Origin: Streptomyces hiroshimensis | Lineage (GTDB): Bacteria; Actinomycetota; Actinomycetes; Streptomycetales; Streptomycetaceae | Direction of reading: 5' to 3' | Length of the DNA stretch: 64,000 nucleotides | NCBI RefSeq assembly: GCF_014650335.1 | Contig: NZ_BMUT01000006.1 | Coordinates: 317,461-381,460, forward strand | In this document: positions 43,177 through 52,126 of the stretch, piece by piece | How positions within the stretch are numbered: the stretch's first letter is position 1 | Layout of the letters: every line of letters begins with the position of its first letter | The notes under the pieces: model-generated | Database searches by the model: none | Seen by the model: the letters and a program-made list of their open reading frames with translations, nothing else | Told to the model about the DNA's origin: nothing | Program-made: the position numbers and the translations under genes

Positions 43177-43887
43177 TTATGTCCCGCACGGCCGGACGGT
43201 ACGCGGCCGCATGGGCGGGGTGTCCGGCGCCAGCCGGGCGAGCCGGCCGCGGGCGAGCCGGGCGAGCTCGGCGGCGGTGACGGCGGCCTCCTCGGCGGGG
43301 GTGGAGGCGAGCCGGGTGCGCAGGGCGGCCAGGGCGCGGTCCAGGGCGTCGTCCGGGCGGCTGCCGTCCAGACAAAGCACGAAAACATGGCCGAACCGGG
43401 CCTCGTAGGCGGCCTGGGCCTGGCGCAGGGCGCTGCGGGCCGCCTCGGTCGCGGCAGCGGAGGCGGAGGAGGTGGCGGAGGTGGCGTCGGGCGCCGCGGT
43501 AGTGGGGGAGCCGGGCGGGTCGCCTCGGCCGGGGTGGCCGGGGCGGTCGGCGCGGCCGGGGGTGGTGAGGAGGTGCGAGGGGGCGGTCTCGTCGGCGAGC
43601 GCCTCGGCCAGATCGGCGGGGGCCAGGGCGCGGGCGGCGTGCTCCGCGGTGTTCAGCAGGGTGCGCAGGTCGGGGTAGGGGCGCAGGTCGGCGAGGTGGC
43701 GGGCCCAGCGGCGGCTGCCGCAGCAGGCGAGGAGGGCGGCCTCGGCGGCGCCCGGGGTGGCGGAGTTGAGCCGGTCGAGGCCGTGGCGGTCGAGGTCGTA
43801 CAGCGTGACCTCCGAATCTCCGGCAGCCGGACCCGGTGACGCCGGGCGGCCGACGAGTCGAATGGGGCCGCCACCGTAGCGATGCAT
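43177..43887 (-). CDS. 2-oxo-4-hydroxy-4-carboxy-5-ureidoimidazoline (OHCU) decarboxylase
   Basis: A 236-residue OHCU decarboxylase-type protein, last step of urate to allantoin. LDRLNSATPGAAEAALLACCGSRRWARHLADLRPYPD (partial region) and TLLNTAEHAARALAPADLAEALA match the family core. The second half (QAYEARFGHVFVLCLDGSR, LDRALAALRTRL) has the catalytic FGHVF region. An extra Pro/Ala/Gly/Ser-rich stretch of about 60 residues is inserted in the middle. The start is uncertain: 43887 fits the domain, but a GGAG-preceded TTG at 44019 is possible. No other urate genes nearby. Confidence 0.75.
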   Translation of the reverse strand: MHRYGGGPIRLVGRPASPGPAAGDSEVTLYDLDRHGLDRLNSATPGAAEAALLACCGSRRWARHLADLRPYPDLRTLLNTAEHAARALAPADLAEALADETAPSHLLTTPGRADRPGHPGRGDPPGSPTTAAPDATSATSSASAAATEAARSALRQAQAAYEARFGHVFVLCLDGSRPDDALDRALAALRTRLASTPAEEAAVTAAELARLARGRLARLAPDTPPMRPRTVRPCGT

Positions 43888-44045
43888 ATCGGCCACGGTG
43901 CGGCGGATGGATGAATTTCCTTCGGACGGGGGCGGATTCCGGCACGCGGTGGACATGGGCGGATCGCCGTATGGGGAAAGAGGACTACCTTCGCCCCATT
44001 CGGGCCGAATGAGCCGCAAAGACTCCGGAAGAGGAGGCTTGCTCC

Positions 44046-45686
44046 ATGGGACTGCGCCTCAGGATGACCCGGGCTTCGGCCGTCCGGGGGACCGTCTGCG
44101 CCGGCGTCCTCCTCGCCACGATGACCCTCATGGGCTGCCCCCGCGAGACCGGCACCCGGCCGGGCGGGGACGACTCGCGCTCCCCCGGGACCTCCGCCTC
44201 CTCCTCGTCGTCCGCCTCGTCCCGCTCGCCCGCCCGGCAGTCCTCCGCGCAGGTCCCCGTCCCCGCCGGCGTCCCCCGCGCCATCCCCGCCGTCCGCTCG
44301 GCCGAGGCCGCCCCCGGCCCCGGCTGGCGGCCCGCCGACGGCGCCCGCGTGGTCGCCTCCGGCCCGCTCGCCGACGAGGGCCGCCGCCTGGCCGGCGAGC
44401 TCAGGCTCGGCTACGCGGCCGGCACCGCCCGCCCCGGCGACGTCGAACTCGTCCTGCGCCCCGGCACGGGCCAGGGCCCCCTCGCAGCCGAGGCCTACGA
44501 GCTGACCGCCCGCGACGGCAAGGTGCTCGTCGCCTCGGCGGGCGAAGCCGGAGTGTTCTACGGCACGCGCACCCTCCTGCAGGCCGTGCGCTCCGGCGGC
44601 GGGCTCCCCGAAGGCGTCGTGCGCGACGCCCCCGACCGCGCCCAGCGCGGCCTCCACCTCGACATCGCCCGCAAGCACTTCACCGCCGAGTGGATCGAGG
44701 CCCGGCTGCGCGAGCTGTCCGCCCTCAAGCTCAACCAGCTCGCCCTGCACTTCTCCGACGACCAGGGCTTCCGCATCGAGAGCGACTCCCACCCCGAGAT
44801 CGTCTCCCCGCAGCGGCTGACCAAGGCCGAGGTCCGCCGCATCGTGGCACTCGCCGAGTCCCTGCACATCACCGTCATCCCCGAGATCGACTCGCCCGGC
44901 CACCTCGGCGCCGTCATCGCCGCCCACCCCACGCTGCAGCTGCGCGACGCCGCCGGAAAGCCCGTCCGCGGCGCCGTCGACATCGCCAACCCCGACGCCG
45001 CCCGCATCGTCGACGACCTGCTGCGCGAGTACGCCCCGCTCTTCCCCGGCCGGTACTTCCATCTCGGCGCCGACGAGTACCGCGCGCTGATGGCCAAGAA
45101 CCCCGAGGCCTCCTACCCGCGCCTGGCCGCCCGCGCCAAGGAGAAGTACGGGCCGCACGCCCGCGTCCAGGACCTGGCCACGGGCTGGCTCAACGACCGG
45201 GCCGCCCTCGTGCGCACCCTCGGCAAGAAGGCCAAGGCGTGGAACGACGGCTTCTTCCGCGGCGGCGTCGTGACCGCGAGCAAGGACATCGAGGCCGAGT
45301 ACTGGACGGGCAAGGAGATCGGCGCCCGCCCCCCGCAGGAGTACCTGGGCGAGGGGCGCACCCTCGTCAACCTCAACGACGAGTACCTCTACTACGTCCT
45401 CGGCGAGCCCAACCAGTTCCGCTACCCCACCGGGCAGCGGATCTACGAGCAGTGGTCGCCGCCCGTGCTGCGCGGCACGGCGCCCGTACCGGGGCAGGCC
45501 GGGCCGGACCGGGTGCTCGGCGGGCGCCTCGCCGTCTGGTGCGACCGGCCGGAGGCGCAGAACGCCCAGCAGGTCGCCGACGGCATCCGGCTGCCGCTGG
45601 CCGCGGTCGCCCAGCGGCTGTGGGACGCCCGCAAGCCGACGATGACGTGGCAGGACTTCGCGACGCTGGATGCGAGGGTCCGGTAA
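44046..45686 (+). CDS. Beta-N-acetylhexosaminidase lipoprotein (GH20)
   Basis: A 546-residue secreted glycoside hydrolase. Signal peptide with lipobox ATMTLMGC (Cys near residue 35), then a Ser-rich linker. An N-terminal GH20b-like alpha/beta domain is followed by the TIM-barrel catalytic domain. The acid/base Asp-Glu pair is in FHLGADEYRALM near residue 340. RGLHLDIARKHFTAEWIE near 198 and QLALHFSDDQGFRIE near 230 are typical. Acts on chitin or peptidoglycan-derived GlcNAc sugars. RBS GGAGG 9 bp upstream. Confidence 0.94.
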   Translation: MGLRLRMTRASAVRGTVCAGVLLATMTLMGCPRETGTRPGGDDSRSPGTSASSSSSASSRSPARQSSAQVPVPAGVPRAIPAVRSAEAAPGPGWRPADGARVVASGPLADEGRRLAGELRLGYAAGTARPGDVELVLRPGTGQGPLAAEAYELTARDGKVLVASAGEAGVFYGTRTLLQAVRSGGGLPEGVVRDAPDRAQRGLHLDIARKHFTAEWIEARLRELSALKLNQLALHFSDDQGFRIESDSHPEIVSPQRLTKAEVRRIVALAESLHITVIPEIDSPGHLGAVIAAHPTLQLRDAAGKPVRGAVDIANPDAARIVDDLLREYAPLFPGRYFHLGADEYRALMAKNPEASYPRLAARAKEKYGPHARVQDLATGWLNDRAALVRTLGKKAKAWNDGFFRGGVVTASKDIEAEYWTGKEIGARPPQEYLGEGRTLVNLNDEYLYYVLGEPNQFRYPTGQRIYEQWSPPVLRGTAPVPGQAGPDRVLGGRLAVWCDRPEAQNAQQVADGIRLPLAAVAQRLWDARKPTMTWQDFATLDARVR

Positions 45687-45698
45687 GAGCCGGACGCG

Positions 45699-45737
45699 GC
45701 GGTTGCGGTGGATACGTGAAAAGCCCGCCGCAACCGC
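45699..45737 (+). terminator. Terminator after the GH20 gene
   Basis: 10-bp arms (45699-45708 and 45728-45737), starting 12 bp past the stop. The right arm begins a run of CAACCG repeats. Confidence 0.6.
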
Positions 45738-45898
45738 AACCGCAACCGCGACCGGCCACGACGGCGAGATCCGGCGGAATCCGCGATTACCGGCACAGCG
45801 CGGGCGCCCGTTGCGCGGGGCGCAGCCCGGCACGTGCGGCACCGCCGTCCGAGGGCCTAACCTCCGGGAGGAAGCACGCGCATCAGAACGAGGGCCCG

Positions 45899-47989
45899 AT
45901 GAAGATCGAATTCCTGCTGCACAACGCGTACGGCATCGGCGGCACCATCCGCTCGACCGTCAACCTCGCCGCCGCCCTCGCGGACCGGCACGAGGTCCGG
46001 ATCATCAGCGTCAACCGGCCCGTGGACGCCCCCGAGCTGGCCATCGACCCGCGCGTACGCCTCACGCCCCTGGTCGACCTGCGCGAGGGCACCGACGGCG
46101 ACGAGTACGAGGCCCCGCTCAACCAGCAGGCCAGCGAGATCTTCCGGGACGAGCGCATCGACAACGGCCGCATGGCCGCGACGGCCCTCACCGATCAGCG
46201 CGTGCGCGACCACCTCGCCGCCACCGACGCCGACGTCGTCATCGCCACCCGCCCCAAGCTCATCGGCTACCTCGCGAAGTACGGCTCCGACCGCTATCTG
46301 CGCCTGGGCCAGGAGCACCTCACGCACGAGGCCCACGTCCCCGAGCTGCACGCCGTGATGGACCCGGCGATCGCCGCCCTGGACGCCTTCGCCACCGTCT
46401 CCGAGGCCGACGCCGGGCACTACCGCGAGGCCCTCCCCGACGCCCGCGCGCGCATCCTCTCCATCCCCAACGCCGTCCCCGCCCCCGTCGCGGAGCCCTC
46501 CGACGGCACGTCCCGGCTGATCGTCTCCGCCGGCCGCCTCGTCGCCGTCAAGCGCTACGACCGGCTCGTCGCCGCCTTCGCCAAGATCGCCGCCGAGCGC
46601 CCCGAGTGGCACCTGCGCATCTACGGCCGCGGCCCCGCCAAGGCCAAGCTGCGCAAGCAGATCGAGGAGCTCGGCCTCTACGAGCGCATCACGCTCATGG
46701 GCGCCCGCTCGCCCATCGAGACCGAGTGGTCCAAGGGCGCCGTCGCCGCCGTCGCCTCCGACGCCGAGTCCTTCGGCATGACGATCGTCGAGGCCATGCA
46801 CGCGGGCCTGCCGGTCGTCGCCACCGACTGCCCCTACGGCCCCCGCGAGATCCTCACCGACGGCACGGACGGCGTGCTCGTCCCGCTGGCCGGCCCGGAA
46901 GGGCACGAGCGGGACGCCGTCGACGCCTACGCCGACGCCCTGCTGAAGATCACCGGGGACGCCGGGCTGCGCGCCCGCCTCGGCGCCGCCGCCCGCGAGA
47001 CCGCCGCCCGCTACGAGCCCTCGCGCATCGCCGCCCGCTACGAGGAGCTGTTCGAGGAGCTGCGCCCGGGCTCCACGACCACCGCCGAGAAGAAGAAGGG
47101 GCTGTTCGGCGGCCTGTTCGGCGGCGGCCGCAAGAAGCAGCCGGCCGTGGCCGCCCCCGCCCCCGGCGAGATCGCCCACCCCGAGGCCCGCTGCGCCGTC
47201 GCCGCGGACGGCTCGCTCGTCGTCCGCCTGCGCGCCGACCAGCTCACCGCCGCGGACACGCACGTGCTGCTGCGCCACCGCGGCACCAAGGGCAAGGAGT
47301 CCGTGCGCGTGCCGCTGCCCGCCCGCCGCGAGCCCGGCACCTGGGTCGAGGCCCGCCTCGACCGCACCGCGCACACCCTGCCCGAGGGCCGCTGGGACAC
47401 CTACGCCGAGCGCTCCGGCGACAAGTCGCGCCGCCGCCTGACCGCAGCGCTGGTCGAGCAGAAGGCCCTGCTCGGCCTGGACCTCGCGCAGACCGCCGCC
47501 GGCGCTGCCGCCGTGGTCCCGTACGAGACGAGCGACGGCTTCCTCGCCGTCCGCACCTGGCTGCGCCCGCAGCACGCCGAGGCCGCCGAGGTGCGGGTCG
47601 GCGAGGACGGCATCCGCATCGCGGTCCGTGCCCACGGCACCTCCCTCGGCGAGGGCGCCGAGCTGATCGCGCGGCTGCGCCACGGCGACGGCTCCGCGGC
47701 CGACGTGCGGGTGCCGCTGGAGAACGGCTCGGGGAGCCTGCCGTACGAGCCGATGCAGCAGCGGCACAAGCCGGACGAGGAGCAGGACCTTTGGGACCTG
47801 TGGGTGCGGCCGCAGGCAGGGGCCGCGCTGGTGCGCGTCGGCCGGCTCGCGGGCGACTTCGCCGACCGCAAGGGCATCGACACCTTCCCGGGCGCCGTGC
47901 GCGGTGAGGTGCGGCTGCGGCCGTACTTCACGGTGACCAACGACCTGACGATCACGGTGAAGGACGTGGCGCAGGAGGACGCGGCGTAG
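45899..47989 (+). CDS. GT4-family glycosyltransferase with large C-terminal beta-rich extension
   Basis: A 696-residue protein. The N-terminal GT4 glycosyltransferase (about residues 1-385) has NAYGIGGTIRSTVNLAAAL at the N-terminus. The nucleotide-sugar region is SAGRLVAVKRYDRLVAAFAKI near 213, with the E-x7-E motif ESFGMTIVEAMHAGLPVVATDCPYGP across 295-320. A Lys/Gly linker follows. Residues 425-696 form two beta-strand-rich repeats of unknown function, resembling domains on teichoic-acid polymerases/glycosyltransferases. ATG 45899 behind ACGAGGGCCCG. Likely cell-wall polymer glycosylation; inference. Confidence 0.82.
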   Translation: MKIEFLLHNAYGIGGTIRSTVNLAAALADRHEVRIISVNRPVDAPELAIDPRVRLTPLVDLREGTDGDEYEAPLNQQASEIFRDERIDNGRMAATALTDQRVRDHLAATDADVVIATRPKLIGYLAKYGSDRYLRLGQEHLTHEAHVPELHAVMDPAIAALDAFATVSEADAGHYREALPDARARILSIPNAVPAPVAEPSDGTSRLIVSAGRLVAVKRYDRLVAAFAKIAAERPEWHLRIYGRGPAKAKLRKQIEELGLYERITLMGARSPIETEWSKGAVAAVASDAESFGMTIVEAMHAGLPVVATDCPYGPREILTDGTDGVLVPLAGPEGHERDAVDAYADALLKITGDAGLRARLGAAARETAARYEPSRIAARYEELFEELRPGSTTTAEKKKGLFGGLFGGGRKKQPAVAAPAPGEIAHPEARCAVAADGSLVVRLRADQLTAADTHVLLRHRGTKGKESVRVPLPARREPGTWVEARLDRTAHTLPEGRWDTYAERSGDKSRRRLTAALVEQKALLGLDLAQTAAGAAAVVPYETSDGFLAVRTWLRPQHAEAAEVRVGEDGIRIAVRAHGTSLGEGAELIARLRHGDGSAADVRVPLENGSGSLPYEPMQQRHKPDEEQDLWDLWVRPQAGAALVRVGRLAGDFADRKGIDTFPGAVRGEVRLRPYFTVTNDLTITVKDVAQEDAA

Positions 47990-48062
47990 CAGGACGCGGC
48001 GTAGGCGCGCGCGTAGGAGGGGCGCAGGCCCTCGCGGCAGGGGGAGGGCGGGCCGGAACGGA

Positions 48063-48111
48063 GGACGGCCGGGGCCGCCACCCCCCACAGGAGAGGCCCC
48101 GACCGCCGTCC
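48063..48111 (+). terminator. Terminator after the glycosyltransferase gene
   Basis: Two paired segments (48063-48069 with 48105-48111; 48070-48076 with 48095-48101) separated on the right by a 3-nt bulge. Confidence 0.7.
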
Positions 48112-48285
48112 GGTGCGGACCCTGGTGGGGCCCACACCTCCTACAGCGCCGCAGGCCGTCAATCCGTCACACTGTCATACCGGGGTGCCGGGGGCCCTTT
48201 CTGGACGAAGCCGGGTCACTGCCCGTAACGTGCGGGTCCGCGCCGCTCCGGCGTGCGCCTCTCTCGCTCGTCGTCCCAGTGGCCA

Positions 48286-48304
48286 GGTCCGGATAAACCG
48301 GACC
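48286..48304 (+). promoter_or_regulatory. Inverted repeat upstream of the DUF4328 gene
   Basis: Perfect 7-bp arms with an ATAAA spacer, 39 bp before the ATG. Either a leader hairpin or an operator. Confidence 0.45.
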
Positions 48305-48342
48305 AGCGGGAAAATCGGTCACGTTCCAGGGGGTTCTCACCT

Positions 48343-49308
48343 ATGTATCCGTGCGGTCACTGCCGCGCCGCCGCCGTCGGCCCGGACGGCCGCTGCGCCG
48401 CCTGCGGTGCCTACCAGCAGCAGGCGGCCATGGCGTCGGCGCCCGCGCCCGCCTACGGGTACCCGTACGCCCCCGCGATGCCGCAGGCCCCGATGCCCGT
48501 CGGCGGCGTCGACCTGCGCCGCGGCATGCGGATCGCGCTGATGACCGCGCTCGGAGTGAGCGTGGCGGCGCTGCTGTTCGTCTTCTGGACCGACACCCAG
48601 ACGCGCATGGCGCTGCAGGACGTGCTGGACAACGGCGTGACCTCCACCACGCAGGAGGACCTGGAGGACGCGGACGCCACGGCCACGATCGCGTCGCTGC
48701 TGTACGTCCTGTCCCTGGCGGCCTCGGCCACGCTCTGGGCCATCTGGTTCCGCCGGGCCCGGATCAACGCCGAGTTCTTCGCGCCCGGCAGCCACCGCCT
48801 CGGCATCGGCTGGGCCGCGGGCGCGTGGTTCACGCCGGTCGTCAACTTCTGGTTCCCCAAGCAGATCGTCAACGACATCTACAAGGCCAGTGCCCCGCAG
48901 GGCGCCTCCAAGGGCCTGCTGAACTCCTGGTGGACCGTCTGGCTCGCCTCCGGCGTCTGCGGCGTCCTCTCGTCGGCAATGAGCTTCGGAGCCTCCGCGC
49001 GGATCGCCGCCAAGGGCTACGACGGCTCCACCTGGCGCGAGGACGCCGAGGCGCTGAAGAACTCGGCGACCCTCTCCGGCCTCGGCACGCTGCTGATGGC
49101 GGTGGCCGGCGTCCTCGCCATCCTCGTCGTCCGCCAGCTGTCCCGCCTGCAGGAGCAGCGCGCGATGTCGGGCGCCGGCGGTCCGGTTCCCTCCGGTGTG
49201 CCGTACGGCGCGCCCGGGTATGTCCCCGGGCAGCAGCCCGGCGGCCCCGCGGCCGGCTGGCCCCACCCGCCGCAGAATCCTTACGGCAGCGGGCCGGCGG
49301 GCTACTGA
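48343..49308 (+). CDS. DUF4328 membrane protein with N-terminal zinc ribbon
   Basis: A 321-residue protein. The N-terminus CGHCRAAAVGPDGRCAACGAY is a four-Cys zinc-ribbon-like element. A Pro/Ala-rich segment follows. Four to five hydrophobic helices (near residues 62-82, 122-142, 155-180, 200-220 and 240-262) carry the WFTPVVNFWFPKQIVNDIYKAS stretch that defines DUF4328. A Pro/Gly tail ends the protein. Family function unknown. ATG 48343 behind CAGGGGGTTCTCACC. Confidence 0.87.
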   Translation: MYPCGHCRAAAVGPDGRCAACGAYQQQAAMASAPAPAYGYPYAPAMPQAPMPVGGVDLRRGMRIALMTALGVSVAALLFVFWTDTQTRMALQDVLDNGVTSTTQEDLEDADATATIASLLYVLSLAASATLWAIWFRRARINAEFFAPGSHRLGIGWAAGAWFTPVVNFWFPKQIVNDIYKASAPQGASKGLLNSWWTVWLASGVCGVLSSAMSFGASARIAAKGYDGSTWREDAEALKNSATLSGLGTLLMAVAGVLAILVVRQLSRLQEQRAMSGAGGPVPSGVPYGAPGYVPGQQPGGPAAGWPHPPQNPYGSGPAGY

Positions 49309-49342
49309 GCCACGGAATCTCCGAGTGGTGCAGGATGAGGGC

Positions 49343-50092
49343 GTGCAGGGGGACGACGCCGAGCTGACGGCCGCGGTGAACGCGGCCCAGGGTGGGGACG
49401 AGACGGCATTCCGTACGGTCTACCGCTCCGTCCACCCCCGCCTGCTCGGCTACGTACGCACGCTCGTCGGCGAGGCCGACGCCGAGGACGTGGCCTCCGA
49501 GGCATGGCTGCAGATCGCCCGTGACCTCGGCCGGTTCGCCGGTGACGCCGACCGCTTCCGCGGCTGGGCCGCCCGGATCGCCCGCAACCGGGCCCTGGAC
49601 CACATACGGATGCGCGGCCGGCGCCCGGCCATCGGCGGCGACGAGAGCGAGCTCGCGGGCCGGGCCGCCGACGCCGACACCGCCGGGGAGGCCCTGGAGG
49701 CCCTCGGCACCGGCAACACCCTCGCCCTGATAGCCCGGCTCCCCCAGGACCAGGCCGAGGCCGTCGTGCTGCGCGTGGTCGTCGGCCTCGACGCGAAGAG
49801 CGCCGCCGGGGTGCTGGGCAAGCGCCCGGGAGCGGTGCGCACCGCCGCGCACCGCGGGCTGCGCCGGCTGGCCGAATTGGTGACGTCGGGAACGGACGGG
49901 GTCGACGGGACGTCCGGGACTGTGGGGACAAGCGGAACGGCGCCGGCGCCCGGTGGCGCCGACCGGCCGGCGGGGAAGCCGGTCACCGACACCGTCCCCC
50001 AGCAGCGGCGGGCACACCCCGGGGCTCCCCCCGGAGCGAATGCTTCTGCCGGTGTGACGCAAATGCGTGCGCGGACGCAGAAGGACATGTGA
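49343..50092 (+). CDS. ECF-type RNA polymerase sigma factor
   Basis: A 249-residue sigma-70-like factor with regions 2 and 4. Region 2 runs AFRTVYRSVHPRLLGYVRTLVGEADAEDVASEAWLQIARDL across residues 18-60, then WAARIARNRALDHIR. Region 4, about 130-180, has LPQDQAEAVVLRVVVGLDAKSAAGVLGKRPGAVRTAAHRGLRRL. A Gly/Thr/Pro tail of about 60 residues follows. GTG 49343 is chosen for its GGATGAGGGC leader; earlier GTGs lack a site. Overlaps the next gene by 1 bp (TGATG), so the downstream membrane protein is its likely regulator. Confidence 0.92.
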   Translation: MQGDDAELTAAVNAAQGGDETAFRTVYRSVHPRLLGYVRTLVGEADAEDVASEAWLQIARDLGRFAGDADRFRGWAARIARNRALDHIRMRGRRPAIGGDESELAGRAADADTAGEALEALGTGNTLALIARLPQDQAEAVVLRVVVGLDAKSAAGVLGKRPGAVRTAAHRGLRRLAELVTSGTDGVDGTSGTVGTSGTAPAPGGADRPAGKPVTDTVPQQRRAHPGAPPGANASAGVTQMRARTQKDM

Positions 50093-51912
50093 TGGCGGAT
50101 GACCACCGGTACGACTGGCTGGAAGACTGGCTGGACGACGACGCCGTGGAACGCTTGCTGAGCGGAACGGCGGCCGTCGCCCCGGCCGGCGACTCCGCCG
50201 ACCCCGCCGACCCCACGAACGGGTCCGCTGCGCGGGCGGCTTCGGGGGCGTCCGACTTCGCCGGTGCGTCCGGCATCTCTGCTGTTGCTTCCGGCGCCAC
50301 GGCCGTTTCCGGCACCTCCGGTGCCTCAGGTACGGCAGACGCTGCGGGCGGTCCCGGGGCTCCCGGCGTATCCGGCGTATCCGGTGCCTCGGCGACGCCC
50401 GATGCGCCGGGCGGCCCCGGCACTTCCGGCGCCTCGGCCGCCTCCCGTGGCTCCGCTGCTCCGGCAGCGGCAGGTGCCTCTGAAGCCGCGCCCGGTGGGC
50501 CGGTCGGCACAGCGCCCGGTGCATCTGCCGCAGCCGCAGCCGCAGCCGATGCTGCAGCCGCGGCCGGCGTCGGTGCCGCGGCCGGTGCCGCACCCGGCAG
50601 TCCGGCCGATCCCGTATCGGGCACCCGGCCGGAGGGCCACCCCGTAGCCGGTGCCGCAACCGGCGGTCTGACCGACACCACCCCCGGTGCATCCGCCGCG
50701 GCCGCAGCCGACGCCGCACCCGGCGGTCGGGCCGCCACCGCACCCGGTGACCCGGCTGGCTCCGTATCCGGCGCCCGGCCGGACGGCCACCCCTCACCCG
50801 GCGGTCCGGCTGACCTCGCATCGGGCACCCGGCCGGAAGGCCACCCCGCATCGGGCGCCCGGCCGGACGGCCACCCCGTATTCGGAACCCGGCCGGACGG
50901 CCACCCCGTGCCGCCCGAGGCCGAGCGGCTCGCTGCCGTGCTCCGGTCGCTGGTACCGCCGCCCGCCCCCGCCGACCGGGCCCTGCCCGGGGAGGACGCG
51001 GCGCTGGCGGCGTTCCGCGCGGCGCGGGTCGCCGAGGAGGCGCCCGCTTTCGCCGCCGGGCCCGAGCCCGAGCCCGCGGTGCGGCTCGGCGTGCCCGCGG
51101 GCCGTCCCGCGACCGGGTCCGGTTTGTTCTCCCGCTGGCGGCCCGTCAAGGCCGCGCTGGCCATGGCGCTGGCGGGCTGTGCGATCGGCGGCGTCGCGGT
51201 GGCCGCCGGTGCGGGCGTGCTGCCCGGGCCGTTCGGCGGCTCGGGCGGGCAGCCCGCGGCGGCGCCGAGCGTGTCCGCCTTCGGTGACGACCGCGCCGAG
51301 AGCGCGTCCCCCGACGGCAGCAGGTCGCCCGGCGGCAAGCCGTCCCGCGGCCCGGACGGCAGCCCGAGCGGCACCGGCAGGCCCGACGGCTCCGGTTCGC
51401 CCACGCCCGGCTCCGGCCGGAGCGCCGCGCCCGCCGACCGGGACAGGCCCGGGGGCTCGGCGTCCCCGTCGCAGCGCCCCGGCCAAGGCAAGGGTGAGGA
51501 CAAGGGCGACGACGGCCGCGGCGACGGCACCAAGGCCGGCCCCCTGGCCACCCGCCTGTGCCGCGACTACCTCGCGGCCCAGCAGCGCCGCGACAGCGTC
51601 GACGAGGACGCCGTCCGGACGCTGGAGCGTGCCGCAGGCCTCGGCGAGGACGCCGACCTGCGCGCCTTCTGCGAGAACGCGGTCAAGTCGGCCGACGGCG
51701 GCGACCCCGCCCGCTCCGGCACGATCTCCGGCTCCGGCGACGGGCGCTCCGGCGGCGGAAAGGGCTCCGGCAAGGCCGGCGGCACGGGTGACGACGGCGG
51801 CGACTGGGACAGTCCGGGCCGTCTCACCCGCCTTGTGCCGCCCGTCCGCAGCGATCCCCGTTTCACCGTTCCGGCCCCCGGTGTGACGTTTTCCGACCCC
51901 ACGGCGCTGTAG
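50092..51912 (+). CDS. Alanine/proline-rich single-pass membrane protein, probable partner of the upstream sigma factor
   Basis: A 606-residue protein. The N-terminal DDHRYDWLEDWLDDDAVERLLSG is acidic and conserved-looking. Residues 25-280 are a low-complexity Ala/Gly/Pro/Ser stretch with repeated RPEGHP/RPDGHP units. VLRSLVPPPAP...EDAALAAFRAAR follows near 285-310. One transmembrane helix (AALAMALAGCAIGGVAVAAGAGVL) lies near 355-378. The external part has a Lys/Asp/Gly linker and a four-helix-like C-terminal domain (ATRLCRDYLAAQQRR, near 487). Not a recognised anti-sigma family; partnership inferred from TGATG coupling. Confidence 0.78.
   Translation: MADDHRYDWLEDWLDDDAVERLLSGTAAVAPAGDSADPADPTNGSAARAASGASDFAGASGISAVASGATAVSGTSGASGTADAAGGPGAPGVSGVSGASATPDAPGGPGTSGASAASRGSAAPAAAGASEAAPGGPVGTAPGASAAAAAAADAAAAAGVGAAAGAAPGSPADPVSGTRPEGHPVAGAATGGLTDTTPGASAAAAADAAPGGRAATAPGDPAGSVSGARPDGHPSPGGPADLASGTRPEGHPASGARPDGHPVFGTRPDGHPVPPEAERLAAVLRSLVPPPAPADRALPGEDAALAAFRAARVAEEAPAFAAGPEPEPAVRLGVPAGRPATGSGLFSRWRPVKAALAMALAGCAIGGVAVAAGAGVLPGPFGGSGGQPAAAPSVSAFGDDRAESASPDGSRSPGGKPSRGPDGSPSGTGRPDGSGSPTPGSGRSAAPADRDRPGGSASPSQRPGQGKGEDKGDDGRGDGTKAGPLATRLCRDYLAAQQRRDSVDEDAVRTLERAAGLGEDADLRAFCENAVKSADGGDPARSGTISGSGDGRSGGGKGSGKAGGTGDDGGDWDSPGRLTRLVPPVRSDPRFTVPAPGVTFSDPTAL
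50600..50910 (+). repeat. Degenerate GHP repeats in the membrane protein gene
   Basis: Recurrent in-frame units encoding G-[TA]-RP-[ED]-GHP and neighbouring Ala-rich blocks (copies at about 50625, 50770, 50825, 50855 and 50885), spaced irregularly and drifting in sequence. Confidence 0.65.
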
Positions 51913-52126
51913 GTAGTGAGCCGACTGGTCATCGGCTGCGCACGAGCCGGAGTTCCCCCCATACCGTCGGCTCATGCGCATCGGCGCGGGCGGGGCTCTT
52001 CCCCCGGCTCTGCCCGCGCCCCCCTCTTTCTCACCCGTGTCGGGGCTGCCCCGTGCGTCCCGGTCGGCGCATCCTGTCTGCAGGATGTGCCGAGCGGCAG
52101 CGGGAGCAGCGGGAGGCGGGACGCCC

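Larger units (their letters stand above)
47990..48342. other. Intergenic region before the DUF4328 gene
   Basis: 353 bp with the terminator at 48063-48111 and, just upstream of the gene, a hairpin GGTCCGG (48286-48292) / CCGGACC (48298-48304). No supported gene. Confidence 0.6.

Noticed and set aside
43898..45898. Extension of the glycosyltransferase frame by about 667 codons upstream
   Set aside because: It covers the GH20 gene in another frame and gives an Arg/Pro-rich sequence. ATG 45899 begins the GT4 domain correctly.
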